A stretch of DNA of 64,000 nt from Adiantum capillus-veneris. Lineage: Eukaryota > Streptophyta > Polypodiopsida > Polypodiales > Pteridaceae. The notes beneath the pieces were generated by a model. It saw only the letters and a program-made list of their open reading frames with translations, searched no databases and had not been told where the DNA came from. The stretch covers positions 132,161,420-132,225,419 of the forward strand of contig CM043964.1 in the NCBI GenBank assembly GCA_014529385.2. Direction: 5' to 3'. Of this stretch, positions 56,162 to 64,000 are shown in pieces. Numbering within the stretch: position 1 is the first letter of the stretch; the number at the start of each line of letters is the position of its first letter. Position numbers and translations under genes: made by a program.

Positions 56162-56830
56162 CTAAGGTGAAGGTCGAGGCCTCCTCTGTGGACAGGCCTT
56201 TGCAAGATAGCCCATCTGACGACAAATGAAACACTGATTTGGGAGGCCCGAATACTCCACGCTCTGGCGAAGCCAACCACCACTCACCCTAGGTAGTAGA
56301 ATGAACTTCAAGAGGGTGTGGGTGTCCCGAACTAGAACACGTATTGTGGGAATGCCAGCTGCCTTGGAAGCTACGGAGGTTGCCGTGCGAGGTGTTTCCA
56401 AAACAGTCCAATCTCTGAGCCTATCCTGGATAGTAACGGAAGGTACTCCCTCCTCAGGCTGGGGAAGCAGACTGAGATGGGAAGTCTGCCTTCTCGACAA
56501 GCACGTCGGTAGTTGGGTCAAAACCATGGCGCCACTGTTGAAAATGAGCTCGAACTGCTTGGATTTTTCAGGGGGCTCATCGCAATGACCTTGGACGCCA
56601 TCTCGGGAGTCTCAAACTCTATCTGGTAATAGCCACATCCGAGAAGCTGAACGTCAAGAATCTTGCCCACCTTTGCTAAAAGGTGGGCCTGGAGAAGATC
56701 ACGCACCTCTCCTCTGCTAGGGCGGGTGCCGATGATCTTGCAGATGACGAAGGTCGCTTGGAGGCGCTCCACCTTTACTGCGAGGCTCGCTTGTCTGTCG
56801 GCAAAAGAGCAAGTCGGATGGTGGGCTCTG
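56162..56830 (-). pseudogene. LINE ORF1 (DUF4283 and CCHC zinc knuckle)
   Basis: Frame from about 56805: ASLAVKVERLQATFVICKII, GTRPSRGEVRDLLQAHLLAK, ILDVQLLGCGYYQIEFETPE, MASKVIAMSPLKNPSS. This is the DUF4283 domain that opens plant LINE ORF1. After a shift at about 56525: VLTQLPTCLSRRQTSHLSLL, VLVRDTHTLLKFILLPRVSG and the knuckle CFICRQMGYLAKACP (about 56205; a Tyr replaces the usual Gly-His). ORF1 protein coats LINE RNA. Confidence 0.85.
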
Positions 56831-57261
56831 CAGGGTCGGGCGAGGGGGCTTTTGGAGAGTCCCTTTGGGGTAAAGCATGAACCTCCATTTGTGCCTGCTG
56901 CTGTGAAGGAACGCGAGACGGAAGAAGACGGCCCCGTGAGGAAATCCCAACAAGCAATGTCAGGAGGTCAATCCCTTCGGAGCAAGTCGAGAGGCGCCTT
57001 TGGGGAGATGGTAGCCAGTGAACGGAAGCGGGGGTGGAGGAGCACGGGAGTGCGAGGGGAAGGGCTAGTGCGAGGGTTGGATGTACCGCACTCAGGCAGG
57101 GCACAGGCGGGCTGGACAGCGGCAGGCAGGGAAGCGCGAAAGGTAGCGTGCAGCGCGAGGGAGGAGGGGGAGGTGTGAGCGATGGCGGGGGGGGGGGGGG
57201 GGGTGTGCGGGTGTGTGCAGGTGCATGCACAGGGGGTGTGAGCAACAGCGAGCGTTATCTG
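56831..57261 (-). other. LINE 5' region, GC-rich, with poly-G run
   Basis: Upstream of DUF4283 on the minus strand; Pro/Ser-rich reading frames may be the ORF1 N-terminus or 5' UTR. A run of 16 or so G lies at 57187-57202. The LINE 5' edge falls between about 57205 and 57261, where gypsy integrase begins. Confidence 0.4.
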
Positions 57262-58337
57262 TCCCTTCAGGTGAGATGTTGGCCACAGAAGCAGATTTCG
57301 TATTTATTGGTAAAGAAGACAATTAAGCCCAATCATTTGGCAAAACTGTTTGTCTCGCATATTTTCCAATTACATGGTATGCCTCAGTCTATTGTTTCGG
57401 ACAAAGATCCCCGATTCACTAGTTTGTTTTGGAGGGCAATCTGGGAGAACATTGGCACGTGTTGCAATTCTCGTCCTCATTCCACCCATAGGCAGATGGG
57501 AAATCTGAGATAGCCAATTCAGTGGTTTTGAATTTGTTGAAGTCTTATATTTTGGATCAAAAGACTCAATGGGAAAAATATTTGCCCTTGGTGGAGTTTG
57601 CCTACAACAACACAATTCATTCGTGGACGGGGAAGGCACCATTTGAGGTAATCGAGGGTGCTAAGAAGGTTCCACCGGTTCTAAGCACCAAAGATAAGAT
57701 TTTTGAAGCAGATCAATACACTCGAGATCTAGACACTGCTTTTGCCGCGAGGCCCTTGAGAAGTCCCCAGCACGCCATAAGAAGGCAGCAAACAAGCATC
57801 GACGCGACTTGCAGTTGAAGGAGAATGACGGAGTGCTTTTACGGTTTGAGAAGGCACTCCTATGGAAACGAGAGGGTAAGGAGTGGCTTTTTCCAAAGCT
57901 GAGTATGCGATGCTATGGCCCTTTCCAGATTCAAGAGAAGATCAATGATGTTTCCTTCAGAATGAAGTTGCTTGATACTTGGAAGATTCACAATGCAATT
58001 CATGTGATTCTGTTGAAACCTTTAAAAGGTGAGGTGCCAGTGACAAGTGTACAGGGAGCCGGAGGAGCAACCTAAAGTGGAAGAGACAGAGGAGATTCTT
58101 GTCCCAAAATAGACACTGGCTCACAAGGAAAGGAGAGTGAAAGGTAAAGTGATACGGCGGTTCTTAGTTAAATTCAAGAACTATCCGGTATTGGATACAA
58201 AGTGGATGGAGGAGGAGGACCTAGCAAATACTCCTCAAATATTGGAACTTTACCTTGAGGTTTTCGGTCTAGCTTTGACTATTTTGAGAGTTCACGAAGA
58301 TCATCCGGTTGAATTTGGTGCAGCCGGGACTGCATAA
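57262..58337 (+). pseudogene. Gypsy-1 integrase core and chromodomain
   Basis: KQISYLLVKKTIKPNHLAKL, QLHGMPQSIVSDKDPRFTSL (second catalytic Asp), WENIGT, a shift, SYILDQKTQWEKYLPLVEFA, YNNTIHSWTGKAPFEVIEGA, KDKIFEADQYTRDLDTAFA, NDGVLLRFEKALLWKREGKE, LSMRCYGPFQIQEKINDVSF, NAIHVILLKPL. Then a chromodomain: KGKVIRRFLVKFKNYP, DTKWMEEEDLANTPQILELY. It ends with TAA at 58335-58337, next to a polypurine tract. About 35 residues of integrase (Pro-rich to first catalytic Asp, present in gypsy-2 at 63310-63420) are missing between this and the minus-strand half at 53028. Chromodomains direct integration to marked chromatin. Confidence 0.9.
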
Positions 58338-59094
58338 GAGGGGAGTTGCTCCGCTCCTTTGACACGGATTACCTAGATGGAATAAAGTCATTGAATTTGT
58401 TATATGTGCTCTCTCATGTGAGTAGTGTTTGAGTGCATGTTCGAAAGACGAAATGATTGCTGTCACAAAGTGATGACGTGTCTGCCCGAGAGCATGCGGG
58501 AAACCCTAGTACTGACTGCTGTTGAAAACCCTAAATCTGCAAACCCTAAAATCTGCTAGAAACCCTAAAAACAGCACAAACCCTAACCCTAAAAGTGCAG
58601 CAACGCTGATTTCCCAGCTGATGACGTGGCAGAATCCCGGAGTTTGCGGCGTTGAATTAGGGCAGGGATAGCTTTGCTTTTCTCAACGCAAGAGAGAGAA
58701 AGAGAACAGTTTTTGCTTTAATTTAAAAACTCATGAGAGTTTGAGAGAGAGAGAAGAGCCTTTGCTTTATGGTTGTCAAGGCTTTTTGATTTGAAGCTTT
58801 TGGGGCTCTGCTTTTGGCATCCCTTGTAATTTAAATAAGCGGTGAGGGTTCTCACTCTGTAGAGCATCTGGACGCAGAGTCTAAGAGTGAAACCCTAACG
58901 GCTCTCTTGTACTTTGAACATTGATTAATACATAAAGAAATACCGAAAGGGGCGCCAGTCTTTGGGGCCAATATCTCTAGGCACGAAACTCCGCCGGGCC
59001 AGTGCAAATCTATTGTGATCTGTGAATTGTTTTGAAGTGGTTATTTGGTGCTGTCGTGATTGATTCTGGACTTGGAGTGTCCAAGTCTGTTACA
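58338..59094 (+). mobile_element. Chromovirus LTR shared by gypsy-1 and gypsy-2, with polypurine tract
   Basis: GAGGGGAG (58338-58345) is the polypurine tract of gypsy-1; the LTR runs from TTGCTCCG at 58346 or TGCTCC at 58347 to GTTACA at 59094, one base before the gypsy-2 primer site. It therefore acts as 3' LTR of one element and 5' LTR of the next. Confidence 0.8.
58499..58596 (+). promoter_or_regulatory. Cluster of five telo-box (AAACCCTA) motifs in the LTR
   Basis: AAACCCTA occurs at about 58499, 58526, 58540, 58559 and 58577, the last overlapping CCCTAACCCTAAAA. A further AAACCCTAA lies at about 58890. In plant promoters such boxes bind telomere-repeat-binding factors; a role in LTR expression or targeting is inference. 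Confidence 0.6.
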
Positions 59095-59095
59095 G

Positions 59096-59107
59096 TGGTA
59101 TCAGAGC
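59096..59107 (+). other. Primer-binding site of gypsy-2
   Basis: TGGTATCAGAGC, exact initiator Met-tRNA complement, one base after the LTR end. Confidence 0.93.
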
Positions 59108-59162
59108 ACGGCTGATTTCTCTTCTACGGGAAATCCGATCCCCAATTTTTTTTCCGTGGCAC

Positions 59163-60720
59163 CTATGGCTTCACGCAAGGATCAATCGACTCCCTCTGCA
59201 TCTGGAGATGCGGGCAGGGATCACAACGAAGATTCCGGCAGAGAATATGGCCCGCCTCGGCCTACTCAGGCGGAGCAAAGAGAGATGAAGCGTCGTCAAT
59301 TGATCGGCGATGCAACAAAGTTGATGCTCAGTTTTGCGAAGGATCCGAAATTGGCAAATTATATGAGTGAGACTTCGCGCAGTGGCAGAAAACCACTACA
59401 CCACCCCCGAAACCCGCTCTCAAGAAACCTTATGATCACAAGCAATAATCAGGGAAGGAACTACAAGAGGTGGTTGATGCACGGATTGCTCATCTTTTTG
59501 ACGCACAGAAGAAAGCCGAAAAGCACGGCAAAAAGCAGATGAAAGGCACTAACTTCCGGGGTATTTGGGTCGTCAGTCGACATTTGATAAAGCAAAGAAA
59601 CAGAAGAAGCGTGTTCAATTTGAAGAAGTACCCAGTTCTTCTTCTTCTTCTTTTGACAGTTCTTCTAGCTCTTCAGATTCGAGCGAAGAAGACAAAAAAG
59701 GCAAAAAGCGAAGCAAGAAACAACGCTTCGGAAAGGGCAAGAAAAAGGCACAAAAGTCTAAATCTCGCCCAGTGACTGACGATTCTACAGAGGACTCGTC
59801 TACAGACAGTTCAGTCTCCGATGACGGAAACTTTTATGCGAACAAGAAGAATTTTTATAAAGCCAACCAGTATGACTTTCTGGAAGATAAAAGCAAGAAA
59901 GTCCGAGAGTTTAAGGAAGGTGGACAATCGATCAAATTTGATACTTTTTCAGGATACGAAGATGCTTCGAAGGCTTTGTCTTTTCTACAACAGTTTGACA
60001 TCGCTTTCGCGGGAGGACGCTACTCAGAGCACTCCAAGATTCGGAGAGCTACCTCTTACTTTACGAGGAATGCTCGAACTTGGTGGTCCACGCTTCTTTT
60101 AAACAAGACTGCGCCAGTTAAATGGCTGAAATTTAAGAAGCTTTTTATTTCTTCTTGGCTGACGCAAGAGTATGAACGTGATATACGAGCTGCTTGGAAC
60201 CATCTTCGGATGACCAAGAGGGATACTGTAGATGCTTATTGTGAGATTCTGGAGCTCTTTTCTACCCGCCTCTTCATTCAAGAAGATCTCGTTCAAAGAA
60301 CAGATTGAGCGGTTCGCCTTGGGTCTACCTACAGAGATCCGAGATCACTGCTTGGAACAGAAGTCGCTTCTATTCAGGAGTTGATGAGTCATGCGAAGCG
60401 GGGCTTTGCCATTCACTTTGGCAGTCTGACCTACCCCACCGATGAGGTCATGACACAATGAGCCGAACAGACTTTTGGGAATGAAAGTAGAAAGAGAAAC
60501 AGCAACCCAGAGAAGAAGGATGCACGACCCAAGCTTACTCCTCAGGAGTGAGCTCGCTTCATCAGGGAGGGAAAGTGTTTTGGATGCGGGGAACATGGAC
60601 ATATCTCCACGAAGTGCCCTAAAAAGGCACAGAAAGAACAGAATGATAAGGACGACGACAGGCGTGAGAGTTCGAAAGCAGTTGAGGAACGTGGCAGAAA
60701 AGGCAGATAAAAAGCAAAAC
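59163..60720 (+). pseudogene. Gypsy-2 gag
   Basis: Likely start ATG at 59166 (MASRKDQSTPSASGDAG). It shifts near 59420-59560, then a Ser/Lys-rich linker (SSSSDSSEEDKKGKKRSKKQ). The capsid domain is open from 59565 to 60308: FDTFSGYEDASKALSFLQQF, KIRRATSYFTRNARTWWSTL, YERDIRAAWNHLRMTKRDTV. After another shift, KKDARPKLTPQE, a stop, and zinc knuckle CFGCGEHGHISTKC at about 60573-60614. The capsid stretch of 247 codons is the best kept part. Confidence 0.88.
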
Positions 60721-60779
60721 TAGTACCACATGGCGTGGGACTTGAATCGAATCAATAAATGAAAGTACAAACTTTGCCA

Positions 60780-61130
60780 CTTTTGGGGCAAAGTGAAGGA
60801 TCAGGAAGCTCTTTTGAAGGAGCCTAGGCCAACTTCTTTTCACTTGGAATTGGCGGCTTGATTTGGAACTGCGCCCGACAGGCTGAGGCCACAGGCGGAG
60901 GTAGTTCGAGTGGCACCTGGACGGGATGTTGCCATTACACCGAGCATTGGCAAACATCGTTTGCAATGACCGGGTGTTCAGGGCACGCGAGTGACGTTCT
61001 ACTCGGAATCCCTTGGTACCACAAGAACTACGCCGTGGTTGACTACCGGGTCGAGAAAGCGACTTTGACAAATGAAGGGCTCAAAGATTGTACTTGATGA
61101 ACTTCAGTTTCTCTACTCATTCTTTTGGGA
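60780..61130 (+). pseudogene. Gypsy-2 protease (degenerate)
   Basis: Only the distal end is readable: SDVLLGIPWYHKNYAVVDYR and VEKATL (about 60985-61060), the usual end of a gypsy aspartic protease. The DSG active-site block is not visible; about 60850-60930 is scrambled. Confidence 0.65.
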
Positions 61131-61235
61131 GAGAACTGAAGGATGGATAAAGGTCGAATATGTTTGACCTAAACAAAAGAACGCCAAGATTTTTCTCCAC
61201 ACTCATGCCGATTGCTTTTTTTTTTTTTTAGAGGG

Positions 61236-61973
61236 CCTGAAGATCATACCATTGATCTGATACTTGGAAGCACACAACCGAACCGGCCACCTTACCGTAT
61301 GAGCCGGACACAGAATGAAGAGATTATGAACCAAGTGAAAGACCTCTTGGAAAAGGGTCTTGTCTAGCCTAGTACTTCACCGTATTGCTCTCCAGTGTTG
61401 TTGGTTTTGAAGAAAGACGGATCTTGGTGAATGTGCATTGATTATAGAGCTCTTAACAAAATCACCATCAAGAACAGATTTCCGATTCTTAGGATCGATG
61501 ATATACTCGACAGATTACAGGGATCCTCGTGCTTTAGCAGGATTGATCTGAAGAGTGGATATCATCAGATCAGAATCGCGCCGAGAGACCACTTTTGCGT
61601 TATTTGAGTTTTTGGTGATGCCTTTTGGCTTAACCAATGCTCCTGCGACATTCAACCGGATGATGGACAGGATTTTTCCAGAGTACAGGCTATTTGTTGG
61701 CACTTTATTTGACGATAAGATCATCTGCTTCATGTCTTTCAGGCATTACGAGATCACAAGTTAGTGATTAATGCAAAGAAAAGTGAATTTTTCCTACCAG
61801 AGATACACTTTTTGGGACACATTGTCTCAGCAGCAGGAGTGCAAATGGATCCGGCCAAGATAGAGACTATACGTGATTGGCCTGATTTTAAGAATGTCCA
61901 TGAAGTTCGAAGCTTCTTGGGACTGTGTTCGTACTACAGGCGGTTCATTCAAAAGTTTGCAGAGGTTGCTTCC
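61236..61973 (+). pseudogene. Gypsy-2 reverse transcriptase
   Basis: PNRPPYRMSRTQNEEIMNQV, LLEKGLV, stop, [67 protein letters not shown], then a shift to [28 protein letters not shown] stands where LDDILIFS is expected (about 61710; the catalytic Asp pair is kept). [40 protein letters not shown] and KFAEVAS run into the insertion at 61974. Confidence 0.88.
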
Positions 61974-62454
61974 ATAGTTACCCGGAACGGGAATGGGGAA
62001 TGGAAACGGGAGGGTCCGGAACGGGACGGGAACGGCGAGGAGGAGGGGGGGTCGGAACGGGAACGGGGCTGGAACGGTCCACCTATAGTATAGTAAGGAT
62101 TGAATTACCTCCATTCAGCTTAGTCTCAATAAACTCCTAAACAACCCCAAAACTGCCCCCAAATCTGGCCCCTAACCTGCCCTCAAAATGCACCAAATAT
62201 GTTCCCCGAACAGTCCTAAATCTGCCCCCAAAAGCCCACTTTTTTTCCCCCAAATGCCTACTTTTGCCCGTTCCGCCCCGTGTTTCGCCGTTCTGCCTCA
62301 TGTTTCGCCCATTCCGGAACACCGTTCCGGTTACACCCCATTCCGGAACGGCGTTCCGTTCCCATCTCCGTTTTGGGAACGGGAGTCGTCCGGAACGCCA
62401 TTTCGGAACGTTTGGGCTGTGTTCCCCTCTTTCCTTGTTACAGTGGTTGCTTCC
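61964..62454. mobile_element. 471-bp DNA-transposon-like insertion (61974-62444) with 9-10 bp target duplication
   Basis: GGTTGCTTCC occurs on both sides (61964-61973, 62445-62454). The ends are ATAGTTAC and GTTACAGT, short imperfect inverted termini; the subterminal parts hold many CGGAACGGG units on the left and their complements on the right, so the element can fold back. No ORF. The repeated AACGG-type subterminal motif recalls hAT elements, but the duplication length fits Mutator better. Removing it rejoins EVAS to PMHILTQKG in gypsy-2. Confidence 0.75.
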
Positions 62455-62965
62455 CCTATGCATATCTTGACACAGAAAGGAGTCCCTTTCTCATGGGGAT
62501 CCACAGAGGTGACTGCCTTTCAGACATTGAAAGAGAAATTGACGACGGGATCAGTTTTGACTTTGCCGGATTTGCAGAAGTCATTTGAAGTATATTGTGA
62601 TGCTTGTGGTCGTAGTCTGGGTGCGGACTTAATGCAAGAAGGCCATGTCATTGCTTACGAGAGCTGATTGTTCTCTAGGCATGAGATGACAGCACAGATT
62701 TATGAGAGAGCTTTTGGCAGTTATCCATGCTCTTACTCTGTGGCGGCATTACCTACTCGGAGCGGATTTCATTGTGTTTACAGACCATCAGAGTTTGTGC
62801 TACTTCTTGTCACAGAAGCAGCTTTCGGAAAAGCAGATGCGGTGGGCGAATATCTTGTCACAGTTTCACTTCCAGATTGTCCATGTGCAGGGACAGAAGA
62901 ATGTGGTGGCAGATGCTTTGTCTCGGAAGCCGTTGGTTCTGGCTATTTTCCGCGATACATCATAG
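62455..62965 (+). pseudogene. Gypsy-2 RNase H
   Basis: MHILTQKGVPFSWGSTEVTA, LKEKLTTGSVLTLPDLQKSF, VYCDACGRSLGADLMQEGHV, IAYES with a stop, a shift, then MRELLAVIHALTLWRHYLLG, FTDHQSLCYFLSQKQLSEKQ, MRWANILSQFHFQIVHVQGQ, NVVADALSRKPLVLAI. Acidic residues of the active site (CDAC, TDHQ, ADAL) are present. Confidence 0.9.
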
Positions 62966-64000
62966 GAGCTTCGAGCATATGGTTGACCAGTATGCCACAG
63001 ATACAGATTTTGCAGACGTTTTCACACGGATACAGGATGGGGAGACAGTAGCAGGATACTCCATTCGGGAAGGCTACTTGATGAGAAAAACCATGTTGTG
63101 CGTTACACAGCCGTTGAGGGAAAAGGTTATGACTGAATGCCATTGTCCACCTTTTACAGGTCACCGCGGCATTGCTACCACCATGAAAGGGGTAGAGAGA
63201 TACTTCTTTTGGCCGAGACTCAAAAAGGATGTGGAAGAGTTTGTACGCAGTTGCTTAGTATGCCAGAAGGTCAAGTTTGACAGGCATAAGGCACAGGGAT
63301 TGTTACAGCCTTTACCCATACCCACCCGCCCCTGGGAAAGTATTGCAATGGATTTTATTTTTGATCTCCCGAGAACACAGAGTGGTCACGATGGTATCTG
63401 GATTGTTATTGACAGATATAGCAAACAGGCTCATTTCATTCCAGTGAAGAAAACAGTCAAGCCGGATCACTTAGAGAGATTGTTTGTGGCCCAGATTTTC
63501 AAATTACATGGCATGCCTGAGACGATTGTCTCCGACAGAGACCCCAGATTTACGAGTTTGTTTTGGAAGGCAATTTGGGAGAACATTGGCACGCGGTTGC
63601 AGTTCTCGTCATCGTTCCACCCGCAGACTGATGGTCAATCTGAGATTGCAAATTCATTGGTTCTAGATTTATTGAAGTCTTATATCTCGGATCAAAAGAC
63701 TCAATGGGAAAAGTACCGTGGAATTTGCCTACAATAACACGATACACTCTTCGACGGGGAAGGCGCCCTTTGAGATTGTTGAAGGTGCTGCGAAGGTTCC
63801 ACCCTTCCTAAGCACAAAAGATAAGATTTTTGAAGCGGATGAATATATGCGAGATTTGGATACGGCTTTTGCCAAGGTTCGCGAGACTTTGCAGAAGTCT
63901 CAAGAACGACAGAAAAAGGCAGCGGATCGCCATCGTCGCGACTTGAAATTGAAGGAGGATGATTGGGTGCTCTTACGTTTTGAGAAGGCACGCCTCAGAA
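62960..64000 (+). pseudogene. Gypsy-2 integrase (continues beyond window)
   Basis: Open for about 250 codons: HHRSFEHMVDQYATDTDFAD, GYSIREGYLMRKTMLCV, zinc end HCPPFTGHRGIATTMKG with CLVCQKVKFDRHKAQG, catalytic Asp in WESIAMDFIFDLPRTQSGHD, second in MPETIVSDRDPRFTSLFWKA, Glu in FHPQTDGQSEIANSLV. A short deletion after TQWEKY (about 63715) shifts the frame; then VEFAYNNTIHSSTGKAPFEI, KDKIFEADEYMRDLDTAFAK, DDWVLLRFEKARL to the window end. A chromodomain is expected outside. Confidence 0.9.

Noticed and set aside
51010-56830. Twin-priming as the cause of the inverted LINE halves
   Set aside because: Twin priming puts the inverted 5' part upstream of the 3' part. Here it lies downstream, with gypsy and copia sequence between, so a later inversion fits better.

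Overview
This window looks like intergenic DNA from a large, repeat-rich land-plant genome. I see no intact host gene. The evidence for a plant is a glycoside-hydrolase-43 pseudogene of plant type, plant-type LINE ORF1 (DUF4283 plus CCHC), copia and gypsy lineages primed by initiator Met-tRNA (TGGTATCAGAGC), chromodomain integrases, and very long CT/GA, CA/TG and TA microsatellites. A Penelope-like reverse transcriptase remnant is unusual for flowering plants. Together with the microsatellite load it hints at a fern, lycophyte or other non-flowering lineage, but this is inference only.

Layout, left to right. 1-1.7 kb: end of a Ty3/gypsy integrase followed by a second ORF with a retropepsin-like domain and WxPK-type repeats. 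3.3-4.3 kb: four copies of a 24-bp palindrome, about 280 bp apart. 4.5-7.9 kb: a decayed coiled-coil-rich retroelement ORF with no pol, ending in a polypurine tract and an LTR start (7963). 9.0-10.2 kb: unrecognised intron-containing pseudogene (minus). 10.2-11.3 kb: compound microsatellite. 11.9-15.6 kb: copia and LINE scraps. 18.6 kb: 108-bp hairpin. 19.4-19.85 kb: GH43 pseudogene (minus). 20.07-20.46 kb: MITE with a perfect 9-bp target duplication (Mutator-like). 21.7-24.6 kb: Penelope-like RT between two 636-639 bp direct repeats.

25.9-33.8 kb: an old copia element (C2). It carries a nested RT-less copia (26841-30311, TSD ACCAC) in its gag, and its middle third (30333-32552) is inverted in place. 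36.2-40.8 kb: a minus-strand non-autonomous LTR element with an Asp/His-rich ORF in an LTR-internal-LTR-internal-LTR arrangement. 40.8-51.0 kb: copia C1, with a young, almost complete copia nested in its protease gene (42357-47657, TSD TTAGG, near-identical LTRs).

51.0-59.1 kb: a scrambled block. Re-inverting about 51.0-54.2 kb puts the 3' LTR back on C1, rejoins the EN and RT halves of a LINE, and shows that LINE inserted in the integrase of a chromodomain gypsy element (gypsy-1). 58.35-59.09 kb: an LTR shared by gypsy-1 and the next element. 59.1-64.0 kb: gypsy-2 (gag, PR, RT, RNase H, IN), with a 471-bp DNA-transposon-like insertion, running off the window.

The mobile elements act only on themselves: Gag particles, protease, RT/RNase H and integrase for LTR elements; endonuclease and RT for LINEs. 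Nearly every copy carries stops or frameshifts. The best-preserved coding units are the nested copia at 42.4-47.7 kb and the gag-protease ORF at 28157-29728.
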